Shown: positions 22,969 through 33,576 of the stretch, piece after piece
How positions within the stretch are numbered: position 1 is the first letter of the stretch
How the letters are laid out: every line of letters starts with the position of its first letter
Assembly: GCA_025677825.1 (NCBI GenBank)
Contig: JAIXMO010000033.1
Span: 248,001-312,000, forward strand
Source of the DNA: Helicostylum pulchrum
Lineage: Eukaryota; Mucoromycota; Mucoromycetes; Mucorales; Mucoraceae
Direction of reading: 5' to 3'
Length of the DNA stretch: 64,000 bases
The notes under the pieces: model-generated
Told to the model about the DNA's origin: nothing
Databases searched by the model: none
The model's input: the letters and a program-made list of their open reading frames with translations, nothing else
Position numbers and translations under genes: made by a program

Positions 22969-23546
22969 CTAATTGTTGACAGAGTATTTGTAACTACAGT
23001 ATTAAAAAAAAATTATTAGCCATCGCTTATACACAATAAAAATAAATAAAAAACTTACCCGCATTTTTTACAGTTGTAAAAGACAGTTTGACCTTCATCT
23101 GCGGAACGTAATTGCATGGTATGATATTCCATTTCGTGGTGACCACAGTTGGGACATTTTTCTTTAATCTATTTGATGATATATTTAGCATATATTTTGA
23201 CGCGAGTAATTATTTTTTTTGTCTACTTACAATAGCTCTTGCTTGTTTATTTTCTTTGCTTTGTTGAACCAAATGACGCTTAGCCTTTAAAGGAGATTGG
23301 AAAGAACGTTCAGAAGAAGTAGTAACGACCTCAGTGGCTTCGACGCCTAAATATACAAGTTGCGTTTGGTATATATATTTTTTATACGTAAAAAAGTTTT
23401 TCTGCTTTACCTGCAGTTCTGAATGCGCAACTACATTGGTTACATAATAAAATATCGTCATCACCACCTGCCATATCTAAAAGGTTGCCACATTCCGGGC
23501 AAAAGGTAAGTGAACCAATGATGTTATCGGGACCTTTGGTAGACAT
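22969..23546 (-). CDS. RPA12: RNA polymerase I subunit Rpa12 (A12.2)
   Basis: Exons 23546-23411, 23346-23231, 23168-23059 and 22993-22969 join in frame to 128 aa, the normal size of this subunit. It is the TFIIS-like small subunit of Pol I, needed for RNA cleavage and termination in rRNA synthesis. The N-terminal zinc ribbon (CPECGNLLDM, CNQCSCAFRT) and C-terminal TFIIS-type ribbon (CPNCGHHEMEYHTMQLRSAD, then CKKCGYKYSVNN) are both seen. The acidic hairpin residues (RSADEGQT) that reach the polymerase active site are intact. The last exon is tiny (25 nt) and carries the end of the second ribbon; a gene caller that misses it would truncate the protein at the final zinc ligand pair. Confidence 0.94.
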
Positions 23547-24016
23547 TATTAATGTTTTTTTTTATGTAGTGTGTAAGAAAAAAAAACAAAAAAAAAGAAA
23601 ACGAAAAAAAAGGAATGTGGCTTTAAGGGAGTCTCAATTTCAATTAGGGACAGTCACGACCTGTCAAAACTGAGAGCTAGGACAAAGGTGCAAGTGTATT
23701 TGATGTTATACCAACAAGAAGATTAACGTATTTTGGAAAACTCTGGATGCACGTTGTATTTTACACGTTCAGAAAAGAAAGTGCGCAACTGATTATGCAC
23801 TCGATTAACTTTGTTTATCCACATAAAAAGGAACTTGCATGAATCAAGTTGGAACAACAGGTACACATAAAAACCAAAAGCTTTAAAGACTACATATTTA
23901 TTTTAATGATAAAGTCGAAGTTCACTCACAACAGTTCTCCGTTGCACGTTTTATACATAAAAAGATGATGATAGTACACACAAAAATATATTCAAAAATT
24001 TATTAATACATAGTAT
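23547..24016. other. Intergenic interval with short dispersed repeat
   Basis: This is non-coding. A/G-rich sequence near 23,575-23,620 precedes the RPA12 start. About 23,800-23,870 shows inverted similarity to 13,755-13,835. The stretch near 24,000 is the 3' flank of the eIF2B-epsilon gene. Confidence 0.4.
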
Positions 24017-26365
24017 TTATTCGTCGTCACTTTCTTCGTCATCCTCTTCAGACTCTTCTTCAGCTTCTTCTAACCATTCGATAAACTTGACAGCTCTTTC
24101 TCTCACCTTAACTTCACCAGGAGTAGATCTAGATAAATCAGAATGGAACCACTTTTGAATAGCTTCTTCTTCAAGCACATCAGCATTATACAGGAATTGT
24201 AAAGCGATCGAGAAAATCTTTGATAAATGATCATGTAAAGTAGAATGTCTTTGAAGGATTTGTAATACGTGTAATTGATCCTCAGAAGAATGTGTCATCT
24301 TTCCAATTAAAGGAGCCCACTTTGTTAACACAACCTTGGTACTTTGAACACAGTTGTTATTATCGATATGATCAAAGATAATGGGGATCATGACTTCTCT
24401 GATATCAGTATAAGATCCATTACTAGACATACGTAAACCAGTTACTTCTAATGCTGCTGTGTAAACTGTATGGTTTTCGCTAAGTGATCTTTCAATTGTT
24501 TGTGAAATTTCCCTTTTGAATTCGTCTGTCTTTTTAGCCATACTGGTTTCAAGTGCCCATGATCCATTAATTGATCCAATATCATCATCGTCGTCGTCTG
24601 ATTCTCCTACTTCACTTGCACTATCTGTAATATCACCATCCTTGAGTACAAGATCAGCAAAATCGTAAGCTACAGATTCATCATATTTAATTAGTACACG
24701 CACACACTTTTTTGTAATTATTCTTTTTTTTACTTTACCCAAAGATCCAAGCTTTATATTACGAACATCCATTTCATCGTCATCAGATCGAATTGTCCAG
24801 AAATAAACAGGTTCATGATCACCATGGAGCTGTTGATGACGTTCCTCTTCATCTTCTTCTTCATCACTGCTTTCAGCAAACGCATTATTCTTGGGTTGAG
24901 GGAAAAGACTCAAACGAGAGTACTTTGGAATAGTAGCATTAGGACCTACGGTAACGTTAAGCGAGATAAGAGAACCTTGCGCAACAGTTGTGTTTTCTAA
25001 AATCTCAGCATGATGTGCAATAATACTCTTTTCAATTGTACAGTTATCACCAATAGTAACATTATCCCAAAGGAAAACACCATTTAATACAACATTATCA
25101 CCAATAGTACAATTATCACCAATGATGGAGTTACCAATACGTGTGTTCTCACCAATAATAGTATTTGAACCAATCTGAACGTTTTCATCGATAATACAAG
25201 ACCTTGATAACACGACATTCATCGATTTATAGATATTACCACGGGTAAACTCATAATCGTCACCTAACTTCAAATTGGTCTCGGGGACGATAGGGAAAGC
25301 CCAACGATTCAACATATGGTTACTGATAGTACTATAAAGTTGTTCGTTTTGAACTTGTGCTACATAAGGCTCACAAACTAAATCGGTGTAAATGGTTTTA
25401 CCAAGGATATCTGAAGTCAAGATACCGTGGACAAAATCAGCACGTAATCTTTGCCAATCGAAATTCTCGGTGAAGAGTGCTGGTACTTCAACTGAACAGA
25501 TGTCAAGGTATGGGTCAACTAAATCGTTACGGAATTCAATTTGTGGCCTGTTCTCGAATATTTCAGGCGAGATTTCCATACGGTGTTTACGGGGGAGTGA
25601 AACGACGGATTCGTAATAAACACATTGGTTGGTGATAGGGTCCAATACAAATACACTGTTGGCATCCTTGGCTCTATATACGTATGTGTGTCAACTTACT
25701 ATCTCTCGCTATTATTTATTTTTTAAGAAAAAATAGGGCTTACCTGGCAGTATGTGTACGAGAAGCTTCCTTTAATACCATGGTCATGATAGAATTCTTA
25801 TCTGTCTTCTTACGAGCACGATGTTCTTCAAGTACCTTTTCCAACTTGATATTAGAAACAAGTTCACCAGAAGTTAAAATAAAGTCACTCGAGATTAATT
25901 GACGAGCGTCAAGTTCACGAATGGCATCTCCAACAGACATGCAATCAGGTGTAGGTACAATTTTAATAGAAAGTCTAGAGTTGGGTTTCATCCAGTCTGA
26001 ATTCCTAATGTTTTTTTTCTGTTTAGTTATTTTTTCATGTTTACAACAAAAAAAAAAACTTACTCAAAGTAGGTCTTGATGGTATCGATATGAGTAGTAC
26101 AGACAATTAAAACTTCAAAAATATCTACTGTAGCTAATAATTCTAAGGTGTATTCAATCAAGGGAATGTTACAAAGAGGCATAAGACACTTTGTTTTGAC
26201 GTTAGTCATTTGAAAAAAAAAGTTTTTTTTTTGCTATCTTACTCTAGGTAATTCATAAGAAATTGGAAGGAATTGATCTTGGAAAGAGTCAGTCAAGATA
26301 ACAGCTTGGAAAGGCTCTTCTCCTTCTTCATTCTCGCTGTTGGGTTTCTTTTGCTTTGGTGGCAT
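24017..26365 (-). CDS. Translation initiation factor eIF2B subunit epsilon
   Basis: Exons 26365-26243, 26188-26064, 26004-25744, 25673-24739 and 24669-24017 join in frame to 698 aa, close to yeast Gcd6 (712 aa). The epsilon subunit is the catalytic guanine-nucleotide exchange subunit for eIF2. Seen in order: nucleotidyltransferase-like domain (AVILTDSFQDQFLPIS; CLMPLCNIPLIEYTLELLA); left-handed beta-helix hexapeptide repeats (about residues 330-410: IDENVQIGSNTIIGENTRIG, GDNCTIGDNVVLNG); an acidic region; and a C-terminal W2/HEAT domain ending in a Glu/Asp tail (EEAEEESEEDDEESDDE), which contacts eIF2-beta. Intron 4 (24738-24670) is 69 nt, divisible by three and stop-free, so it can be misread as coding. 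It has a strong TACTAAT branch point and TGTAG acceptor, and removing it restores GSLAYDFADLVL. Confidence 0.93.
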
Positions 26366-28844
26366 ATTATCGCGTTATAAAGAGAAGAACAATACAGAAT
26401 GAAAAAAAAAAAAAAAAAAAAAAAGTAAGAAAAAAAGTGACTGTCTCAGCCCTATTTTTGTTGTATTTTAAGAAGTAAAAGAAGACAAGTTTTTAAGTTA
26501 GGAAAAAATTATTTATTACAAGGTTTTTAAGACAACTTGAACAAGATTCTAAAATGAGAAAGAAGCAGATCCGTAGGACAGTTGGATTACACTTCGTGTC
26601 GGTTCTCAATGCGGACGAGAGGGTACGATAATTATACATTTGGGTAAAGATAGACTTCCTCTATACTAGTCAGTACTAAGGTAAAGCGGGTTAGGCTTTT
26701 TCGTTTCCAGGGTAGTATTTTTAAAATCAGGCAATGACGCCTAGACCATGTTTTTCTCTCTAACAGCGGGAAAAGCTTTTCTCTCAATAAAACCATGTAC
26801 AAGTTCAGCCTTACGGTTGGGGGATAGAGGAGAGGGCCCAAAGAATGAAGAGCTTGAACAGATAGCGCCCGATAAAGATTTGTAGATGCCGGTAGAATAG
26901 AGTAGATAGCATCCGATAAATATTTGTAGATAACAGTAAAGTAGCAACGAGATATCAGACGTTGATACAAGTGTAAAGTAGCAGAGAGTTTACCACGGGT
27001 GACGGGAACCTTGCAATAAAACCAGACATGGAGTTGGAGCGCCAGTTATTCTTGTAGTAGCAGTCAAATAGAGAAAGTTTGAATCAGTACTTGAGAAAAA
27101 GAGCAGTTGTAATTGTAGAAGTGCTAGGAGAAACCAAGGGTACTTGTAATGAATATATACACTTATAATAATAATGTCAGTACTTACCTTTCGATAGTTT
27201 TGAAAGCGCCAACACCAGTGATTTTTTTTGTAGACAGAATACGCCCAAGGTCTTGTAGAGAAAATAAGCCAGTTATACTAGCGCATTGGAGATACCAAGT
27301 AGATTGACAGCCATGTTTCAGAGGTAAACTTACTTTATGTCTTGCTTCAGAAAGGGCACCATCATTTTGTATTTTTTTTTGAGAGAGAATAAAGAACAAA
27401 AATTACTTGAAAAATCCCCCCCCCCCTTTTATAGTCTTTGAGAAGCGAGAAAAATGTTCCCATGACGTTCTTTTGACTGCTCTGAATTACTTAATAACCA
27501 CTTGACTACTTCCGTAAATATTTATGATTTTATTGAGGTTGTCAAGTAAACAAATCTGCACAAACCCCCTCCCCCCCCCCCCAAAAAAAAAAACTAGGGA
27601 ATACTTTCGCTTGCTCTTTTTTTTTACACTTACACTAGTATTGTCTTCTTGTATCAAAATATAAATTATACTGGTGTTGTTGAGAGGTAGGCAAAAGAAT
27701 AAAAGCGAAGATATAAAGATGAAAAAAGGGAAAAGGAAAGAAAAAAAAAAAAAAAAAAACTACTAAGTTAAGCGAGGTATAATTACAAAGGAACTTATAT
27801 CGACTAAAAGCTAGTGGGGAATAAGTAATAGATTCACAAAGAATAAAATAAAATAGAGTTTATATGCCAAAGTTAATGAAGTTTCTGCAATTAATGCCAG
27901 GTCTGTTGTTCTCCAAAAGATGCAGTCAAACAAATGGACGTTGGTCCGAGAGGAATTATAAGGGGGGAATTTAGGAAACTTATTTATTACCGAAAACTTT
28001 CGTTCCTGGTGTAAATTAAAAAGAAAGAGGGTATTTATATAAAAAATCCAAGGTTTGTGTTGCCTTGAACTGGACGTAACAATATCAAACAAAATATAGA
28101 AGCACCACATACAAAACATAGTGTTGGAGGCACCACCAGCTTAACAGTATGGAGGCAACAAAAATTGTACTTCTATTTCAAAGTCCAATTTCCAAAAAAA
28201 AAAAAAAATGCAGTAAATCAGAATATTACCCTTTAAGGAGTAGTCTTACATCATATTTAGCGAAAGGTTAGTTAACATAAATAAAAAATGGGCGTTCTCA
28301 GTTTATTGTGTAAAAGTGCACAATTGGTTTTATAAATTAAGTAAAAGTTTTTGATATCATTGAGACTAAAATTAAGCGATTTTTTCGATCTTTTTGCAGA
28401 GGAGCACCCCAATGACGCTCTCATTGTTACTGACTTCGCCTCGCTTTTTTGTTTTTGTTTTTGTTTATTTTAACTAGATTTCAAGCTTTTCAATAGGTTA
28501 GTATAATACGGAAAACGATTTACCTTGTTTCAGCCTATTTGATGTATCCAAGTAATATTAGAGTCATGTACGAGTGTGATACCTGCCTTGTCAACTTACA
28601 TAAAACTATATACGGCTATATTATTATCTACATAACTTTGATCCCTCGCCACTACGTTATAACGATTGATAAATATATAAGGAACAAAGTGTGGCGTAAC
28701 AGCTAATTCAAGTCTTAAAGTGACATAATGATGAGATACGTTGCTGTGATTACTCCATAATTAGTGTGCTCGTCCATAAAAGGTTTATTTTCTTTTTCAG
28801 CTTATGTTTATATCATCAATACACTGATCAAACTGGTTTAGATT
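26366..28844. other. Gene-poor interval with simple repeats
   Basis: This interval has long A-runs (26,401-26,424; about 27,737-27,758), two C-runs (near 27,415-27,426 and 27,566-27,582), and a two-unit 44-bp tandem duplication (unit starts at 26,861 and 26,905). The short open frames on the minus strand have no family resemblance and appear random. Roughly 28,535-28,675 matches 58,050-58,195 in inverted orientation. Confidence 0.45.
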
Positions 28845-28982
28845 CGCCTCTTGGCCAACTTGCAACTTGGTTTATAGTAATAATGTAACTCGAAATTACT
28901 ATAAACGTATTTCGTTTCAAATAATTAAAAGGGAAATTCATTAATATCGAATTAAACCAAGTTGCAAGTTGGCCAAGTGGCG
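28845..28982. repeat. MITE-like element with 30-bp terminal inverted repeats
   Basis: The left arm 28,845-28,874 and right arm 28,953-28,982 are inverted complements with a single mismatch over 30 bp (CGCCTCTTGGCCAACTTGCA... versus ...GTTGGCCAAGTGGCG). The 78-bp interior has no coding potential and contains a nested hairpin (TATAGTAAT/ATTACTATA). The total is 138 bp, so it is a candidate miniature inverted-repeat element or a regulatory hairpin. I see no clear target-site duplication. Confidence 0.7.
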
Positions 28983-29179
28983 ACCACCTTTATAAAAAAA
29001 ACAATACTGTCTGATTGTGATAGAGTGCATCTACATTCAGTGATGCAGGTACCGTTACCCTTCTCTTAGTTTCCCGCAAATGAGAACTAGACTCGGATTT
29101 AACCTCGTCTATTGTCGTAAATAGTAGGCTCAGCTTTATACACATTGTGAGTAAGTATTTTTTTCAATTTTTTTTTTCT

Positions 29180-29366
29180 TCGTAAATTTGTTGAAAAACT
29201 GGACAGTACTTTGGCTGTTGGTGGAGGTAAAGTTGATATTCTTCAATCTACTGAATTAAATGTAGGATTATTGGCGAGCACAGTCGGACAAGCCCTTAGT
29301 GCCGCTAATAAGCAAATTGCTAAAAATGTGGAAATACATTTGAGGGAGAAGTTCGGTCGCTTGTAG
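29180..29366 (+). pseudogene. Orphan exon-like fragment
   Basis: An open frame from about 29,188 encodes a protein-like stretch (VEKLDSTLAVGGGKVDILQS, then TVGQALSAANKQIAKNVEIH) and stops at TAG 29,364-29,366. Composition is that of a real protein C-terminus, but I find no upstream exon with matching phase and no start codon. It is either the terminal exon of a gene whose 5' part is lost or too divergent to see, or a relic. Family not recognised. Confidence 0.35.
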
Positions 29367-29693
29367 ACCAAAACGTTGTAATATATAATAAAATCGCTTT
29401 TATGTTTAACGCGTACTACACTCTTGCAAAACAAACTTTTTTTTTTTACCCTCTTCAGCTTTATATACTTACGCCAGTCGATATACGTATATACATCTCA
29501 GAAACATCGGTACATGAATATATGTAAATAAAACATGCAAGACATGTCTTGTTACGAGTATCGATATACACATAGATTGGTTACACCAATAAACCAAGTG
29601 AAAAATACGTCATCTTGACTTGAAAGGCCGGTTCTGCTCTTTTTAAAAGCACAACAAAGGCCAAAAGTTTTTATTTCAATTTTTTTTATATTA

Positions 29694-30150
29694 ATGTCAG
29701 ACGCAACATTTGAATCGTTAGCTAACATATCTGGCCACATTGGTTCTTTTACAGCCTCTGTACAAGACGGCAAAGTAATTCAAGTAGGATACATATAACT
29801 CTTTAATTTATTTTTTAAAGAAAAAGAGCGTCATCTAATTCACTTTTTTTTTAAAAAAAAAAAAAAAGTCATCAGGAGATGAAGCCAGTACAGAAAAAGT
29901 AGCTTTAGCTGCATATCAATTGTTAAACGATGCTACTTTACTTGGAAAGTTAACACCAGAAATCCAACAAGACAAATTAAAAAGAATTACAGGTAAATCA
30001 TTACACTGCAAAAAAAAAAACGATTTGCATTAATTTGTATTTTTTTTTTGTATTTGTATAGTTACTTTTCCTTCTCAGTATCATGCGTTTACTGTATCGA
30101 ATGATACTATTTACGGAATTGAGAGAACACATAATGCGTCAAATCAATAA
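29694..30150 (+). CDS. LAMTOR4-like Ragulator subunit
   Basis: Exons 29694-29783, 29869-29992 and 30062-30150 join in frame to 100 aa. The pattern fits LAMTOR4 (about 99 aa in animals), a roadblock-like small subunit of the Ragulator/EGO-type complex on late endosome or vacuole membranes that anchors Rag GTPases for TORC1 signalling. Matching blocks are the N-terminal helix (SLANISGHIGSFTASVQDGK), the KVIQ/SSGD turn at the exon 1-2 junction (animals: LASSGDLEND), a helix, and the late strand pair (KRITVTFPSQYHAFTVSNDT; animals: KRLSVVFGEHTLLVTVSG). The second acceptor is AAAG before TCATCAGG; the alternative TCATCAG acceptor breaks the frame. Identity is by motif pattern of a small fast-evolving family. 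Confidence 0.72.
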
Positions 30151-30474
30151 AAAAAGTGGACAACATGTTTGAAATTAAACAAAAAAAGGTGGGGGCGGGT
30201 ATAGCGTTATCTGATATATCTAAAATGTCTGATAACAAAAAAAGTTCTTGAGTGATGCTTGTTTGAAAAAGAAGAGAGTATTAGCAACAAACTTTTACCT
30301 TTTTGGTTTGTGAAACGTAGAAACTTTTATGCAGCCATCTCTCTCTCAAAGAACATTGTATTTTTTTTTGAAGGCCAAAAAAAAAAAAGATACATGACGT
30401 AATGATTAATGATATTAGTATAAAAGAACCATTTTTAAACCAGGTGCTTTTTTTCTTTTTTTTTTTCTCACAAA
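30151..30474. other. Intergenic gap between the LAMTOR4-like and DHHC genes
   Basis: This AT-rich gap between two plus-strand genes ends in a T/C-rich tract with CAAA immediately before the ATG of the DHHC gene, a favourable fungal start context. No other element is seen. Confidence 0.4.
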
Positions 30475-31979
30475 ATGCCAGCCATAAAAGAATCCAGGAA
30501 CCCGTTTCGAATATTTGACCGAGATAAATCAATAACAGAGCGCTGCGGGTCCGATACGTTAATTTACTCTAAATTATGGCCCATTATTTTCTTATTCTCC
30601 TCACTGACTGATATTCCAATGAATTTACCAAAAGGAAGTAAGCCAGGGCAGCATAGAGACTGGGGCTGGTTACCTACCCTTATTGTATGTGGTATTTCTG
30701 CTTTTCTTTATTACGGTTACTTGTGCCGTATTGTTCGTAAGTCTTTGTCTTTTTGTTGTTAGCGAGTAAAGACTGACAACCATATATACAGTTGTACTAC
30801 TATGGCATTTAGATCGTCCAGCACAAGCTATTGCTTACTTGGTTCCCTTTAATATTCTTTTAATATTCTATCTTGTTTCGTACGGTAGAATTATATCAAA
30901 TACGCCGGGTCATGCCAAGGTGAGTTATAGGTATATATGATATGTGTAACATTTTAGTAAAAAATGTAATTGGTAGGATATCGAGCTTACTAAAGAAAAA
31001 GATAAACTGTATACAGTCTTAGGTGACCCAGTTTGGTGCAACATATGCTGTATTTGGAAACCAGATCGAACTCATCATTGTCGCGTGTGTGGTACATGTG
31101 TACTAAAGATGGATCAGTAAGTATTTATAAAAGTGTATAAATGTTGATCATATTTAACGTTATTTATTTTTAGTCATTGTCCATGGTAATTAATTAGAAA
31201 AAGAACCAAAAAAAAAAAAAAAAAAAGATTAATATTTCGCGTGTGTAGGGTAAATGGATGTGTGGGTGTTTCTAATCAACGTTATTACATACAGTTTTTA
31301 TTTTACACCACAGTAATGGGTATTTGGATATTTACAACAACATTAGCTGCTTTTATACAATTCAATAGTTTAGTAAGTGTATATTATGTCTAATATGTCA
31401 TTACTGCTGATCACAGATTTTTTTTTGTAAATTAGGCAACATTTGATGCCATCGCACTTTGTGTACTCATTGTGTAAGTTCTTTTTTTTTTTTTTTATCC
31501 GCACGTATACTATTTCTTTACCTAACCAGATTTTTTATATGTAGCGGAGGAATGCTCACATTTATTCTCAGTATATTTACAATGTCTCACGTTTTGCTTA
31601 TTCTGAATAACCGCACAACGCTTGAAAATAGTATTTTTCAAAAATGGGACAGAGCTAGAAAGACGGGAAAATCACAAGATAAACGTATAACAATGTTTAC
31701 TCAAACAGGTAAGAGTGTATTTGATCAAGGTAAAAAGAATAACTGGCAAGAAGTAATGGGAGTTCGAAAGTTGCAATGGTTTTGTAAGTTTCTGAATTCT
31801 ATAATTTATAAAAGAAAGGTTGTTAACTCCGAATTTTATATTGATTTCACACAGTACCATTCAGCTCAAAGCAAGTGTCGGATGGTGTTCATTTTGGATA
31901 TAATCCAGATACACTTGTAGAGTATAATAACGATAAAAGTACAAGAGTGATAGAAGAGGTTAAACCAAATGCAATATAA
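30475..31979 (+). CDS. DHHC-type protein S-palmitoyltransferase
   Basis: Eight exons (30475-30736, 30792-30919, 30977-31116, 31174-31185, 31249-31372, 31436-31473, 31545-31783, 31855-31979) join in frame to 355 aa. DHHC enzymes are multi-pass membrane proteins that attach palmitate to protein cysteines. The Cys-rich domain is seen as CNICCIWKPDRTHHCRVCGTC, then [20 protein letters not shown]. Four hydrophobic segments fit the standard 2+2 topology with the DHHC domain facing the cytosol; NPFRIFDRDKSITERCG precedes TM1. The catalytic His-Cys of DHHC is encoded by a 12-nt microexon (31174-31185). The GRIISNTPGH-type segment and C-terminal region after TM4 resemble fungal Pfa-type and human ZDHHC enzymes, but I cannot say which orthologue. 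Splice phases are consistent throughout. Confidence 0.9.
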
Positions 31980-32120
31980 ATCATCCCCCCCCCCACAAAT
32001 AAAAAGATCCATCTAATAGATTGTACATACATATTTTTCATCTGTAAATAAAAACTGACTCAAAAAATTCTCACTTCTTCTTTTTCTCTTTTTCTTTTAA
32101 AAAAATAAATAAATAATACC

Positions 32121-33453
32121 ATGTCTTCTCCAACTTCTAGTGACGACTTACCAGCTATTCCTGGTTGCGATACTATTATTGACCTTGCGTACGTTTTTTT
32201 TTTTTTTTTTTTTTTAACAAGTTGTTATACAGTTATTAAAAAAAATAGTTATTTTCCCTTATAGTGTCCTTAAAGGTGATGCCTTGGAATCCAAAGTCTT
32301 GAAATTAGTTCAAGTCCTTTTTCCCGATTGGGCAGAAGGTGTTGAAAAGATTACTATTGAACGTGTTAGTGGAGCCTTAACAAAGTAAGACCCTTTTTCT
32401 AATGTTAACCATTATCATGTCTTAATTCCCCTCTCTTTTTTTATTATTATGACAGTGCTGTATTCTTTATTAATGCTGTCAACAAGCGTCGATTATTATT
32501 AAGAGTATACGGTAATGGTGTCGAACAAATTATTGACCGAGAAAACGAGTTGGCTTGGCTTGCTCGTCTCTCCAGTTTGAATATCGGACCTAGCTTATTA
32601 GGCGTATTTGGCAACGGCCGATTTGAAGAATACTTACCTTCTACAACTTTGACACACGACGATATGTGTTCACCCGAAACCTCTCCACGCATCGCATCCA
32701 GTCTTCGTGAAATCCACGATATCATTGCTGTCTACCCATTCGACCCTACCAAAGACCACTTGGAAATCTGGACCAATATTGACAAATGGTATAAAGTAGT
32801 CATGAATCTTTTACCCAACCTGATGAACAAAAGTGAAGGATGGTCTCAAGTATTACAGGTTTATAACTTGGAAAGATTACCTTTTGAAATCGAAGAATGT
32901 AAAAACATTTTAGAAAAGATTCATTCACCTGTTGTGTTTGCTCATAACGATGTAAGTTTTACATCTTTTTTTTTTGTGTGTGTATGCGCTTTAATATACT
33001 AAGCAAAACAAGTTTTTTTTATAGACCCAATATGGTAATGTGCTTCAATTGGAAAATACAAATGAATTGGTTGTAGTTGATTTCGAGTATGCAGGTTATA
33101 ATCCTCGCGGGTATGATTTATCAAACCACTTTTGTGAGTGGGCATACGATTACCATTCTGATCAACCTGCATCGATGGATATGAAAAAGTACCCTACACA
33201 CGACGAACAAATTCGATTCTTAAAGGCATATCTCGAGACTCCTTCTAAGTTTGATAATCCTGATATCAATGATTCAGTTACTCCTGAATCTTTACAAAAG
33301 GAATCCGCCATGTGGCTGATGGCAGGTCATTTAGCTTGGGGTTTATGGGGTTTAATTCAAGCTAATCAAAGTGAAATCGATTTTGATTACTTTTTATACT
33401 CTACACAACGTTTAAATGCTTTCCGTGAAGATTTTGCAAAGTGGAGCTCATAA
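32121..33453 (+). CDS. Choline/ethanolamine kinase
   Basis: Exons 32121-32188, 32265-32384, 32456-32951 and 33025-33453 join in frame to 370 aa. These kinases phosphorylate choline or ethanolamine with ATP in the first step of the CDP-choline/CDP-ethanolamine (Kennedy) route to phospholipids, in the cytosol. Seen: an N-terminal lobe with ITIERVSGALTNAVFFI and LLRVYG, the latter matching the kinase Lys/Arg-containing strand region; Brenner's motif HND.QYGNVL, split by intron 3 right after the catalytic Asp; and the choline-kinase motif VVVDFEYAGYNPRGYDLSNH followed by FCEWAYDYH. The C-terminal region has MAGHLAWGLWGLIQANQS, as in ethanolamine kinases. Choline versus ethanolamine preference cannot be settled here. 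The gene is convergent with the helicase, 123 bp apart. Confidence 0.92.
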
Positions 33454-33576
33454 TAGTCTGTGCAAGAAGAAAAAAAATAGATATTTTCCTTAACTTAATA
33501 ATAATAAAATCGTATATTTTACAAACAGAGAAAAATAGCAGTAGCTACACTTTTATTAAAACTAAAAAAGAAACAT

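Noticed and set aside
26632..27399. Minus-strand frames in the gene-poor interval downstream of eIF2B-epsilon's start
   Set aside because: No conserved motif, no splice structure, and overlapping a 44-bp tandem duplication; treated as chance frames.
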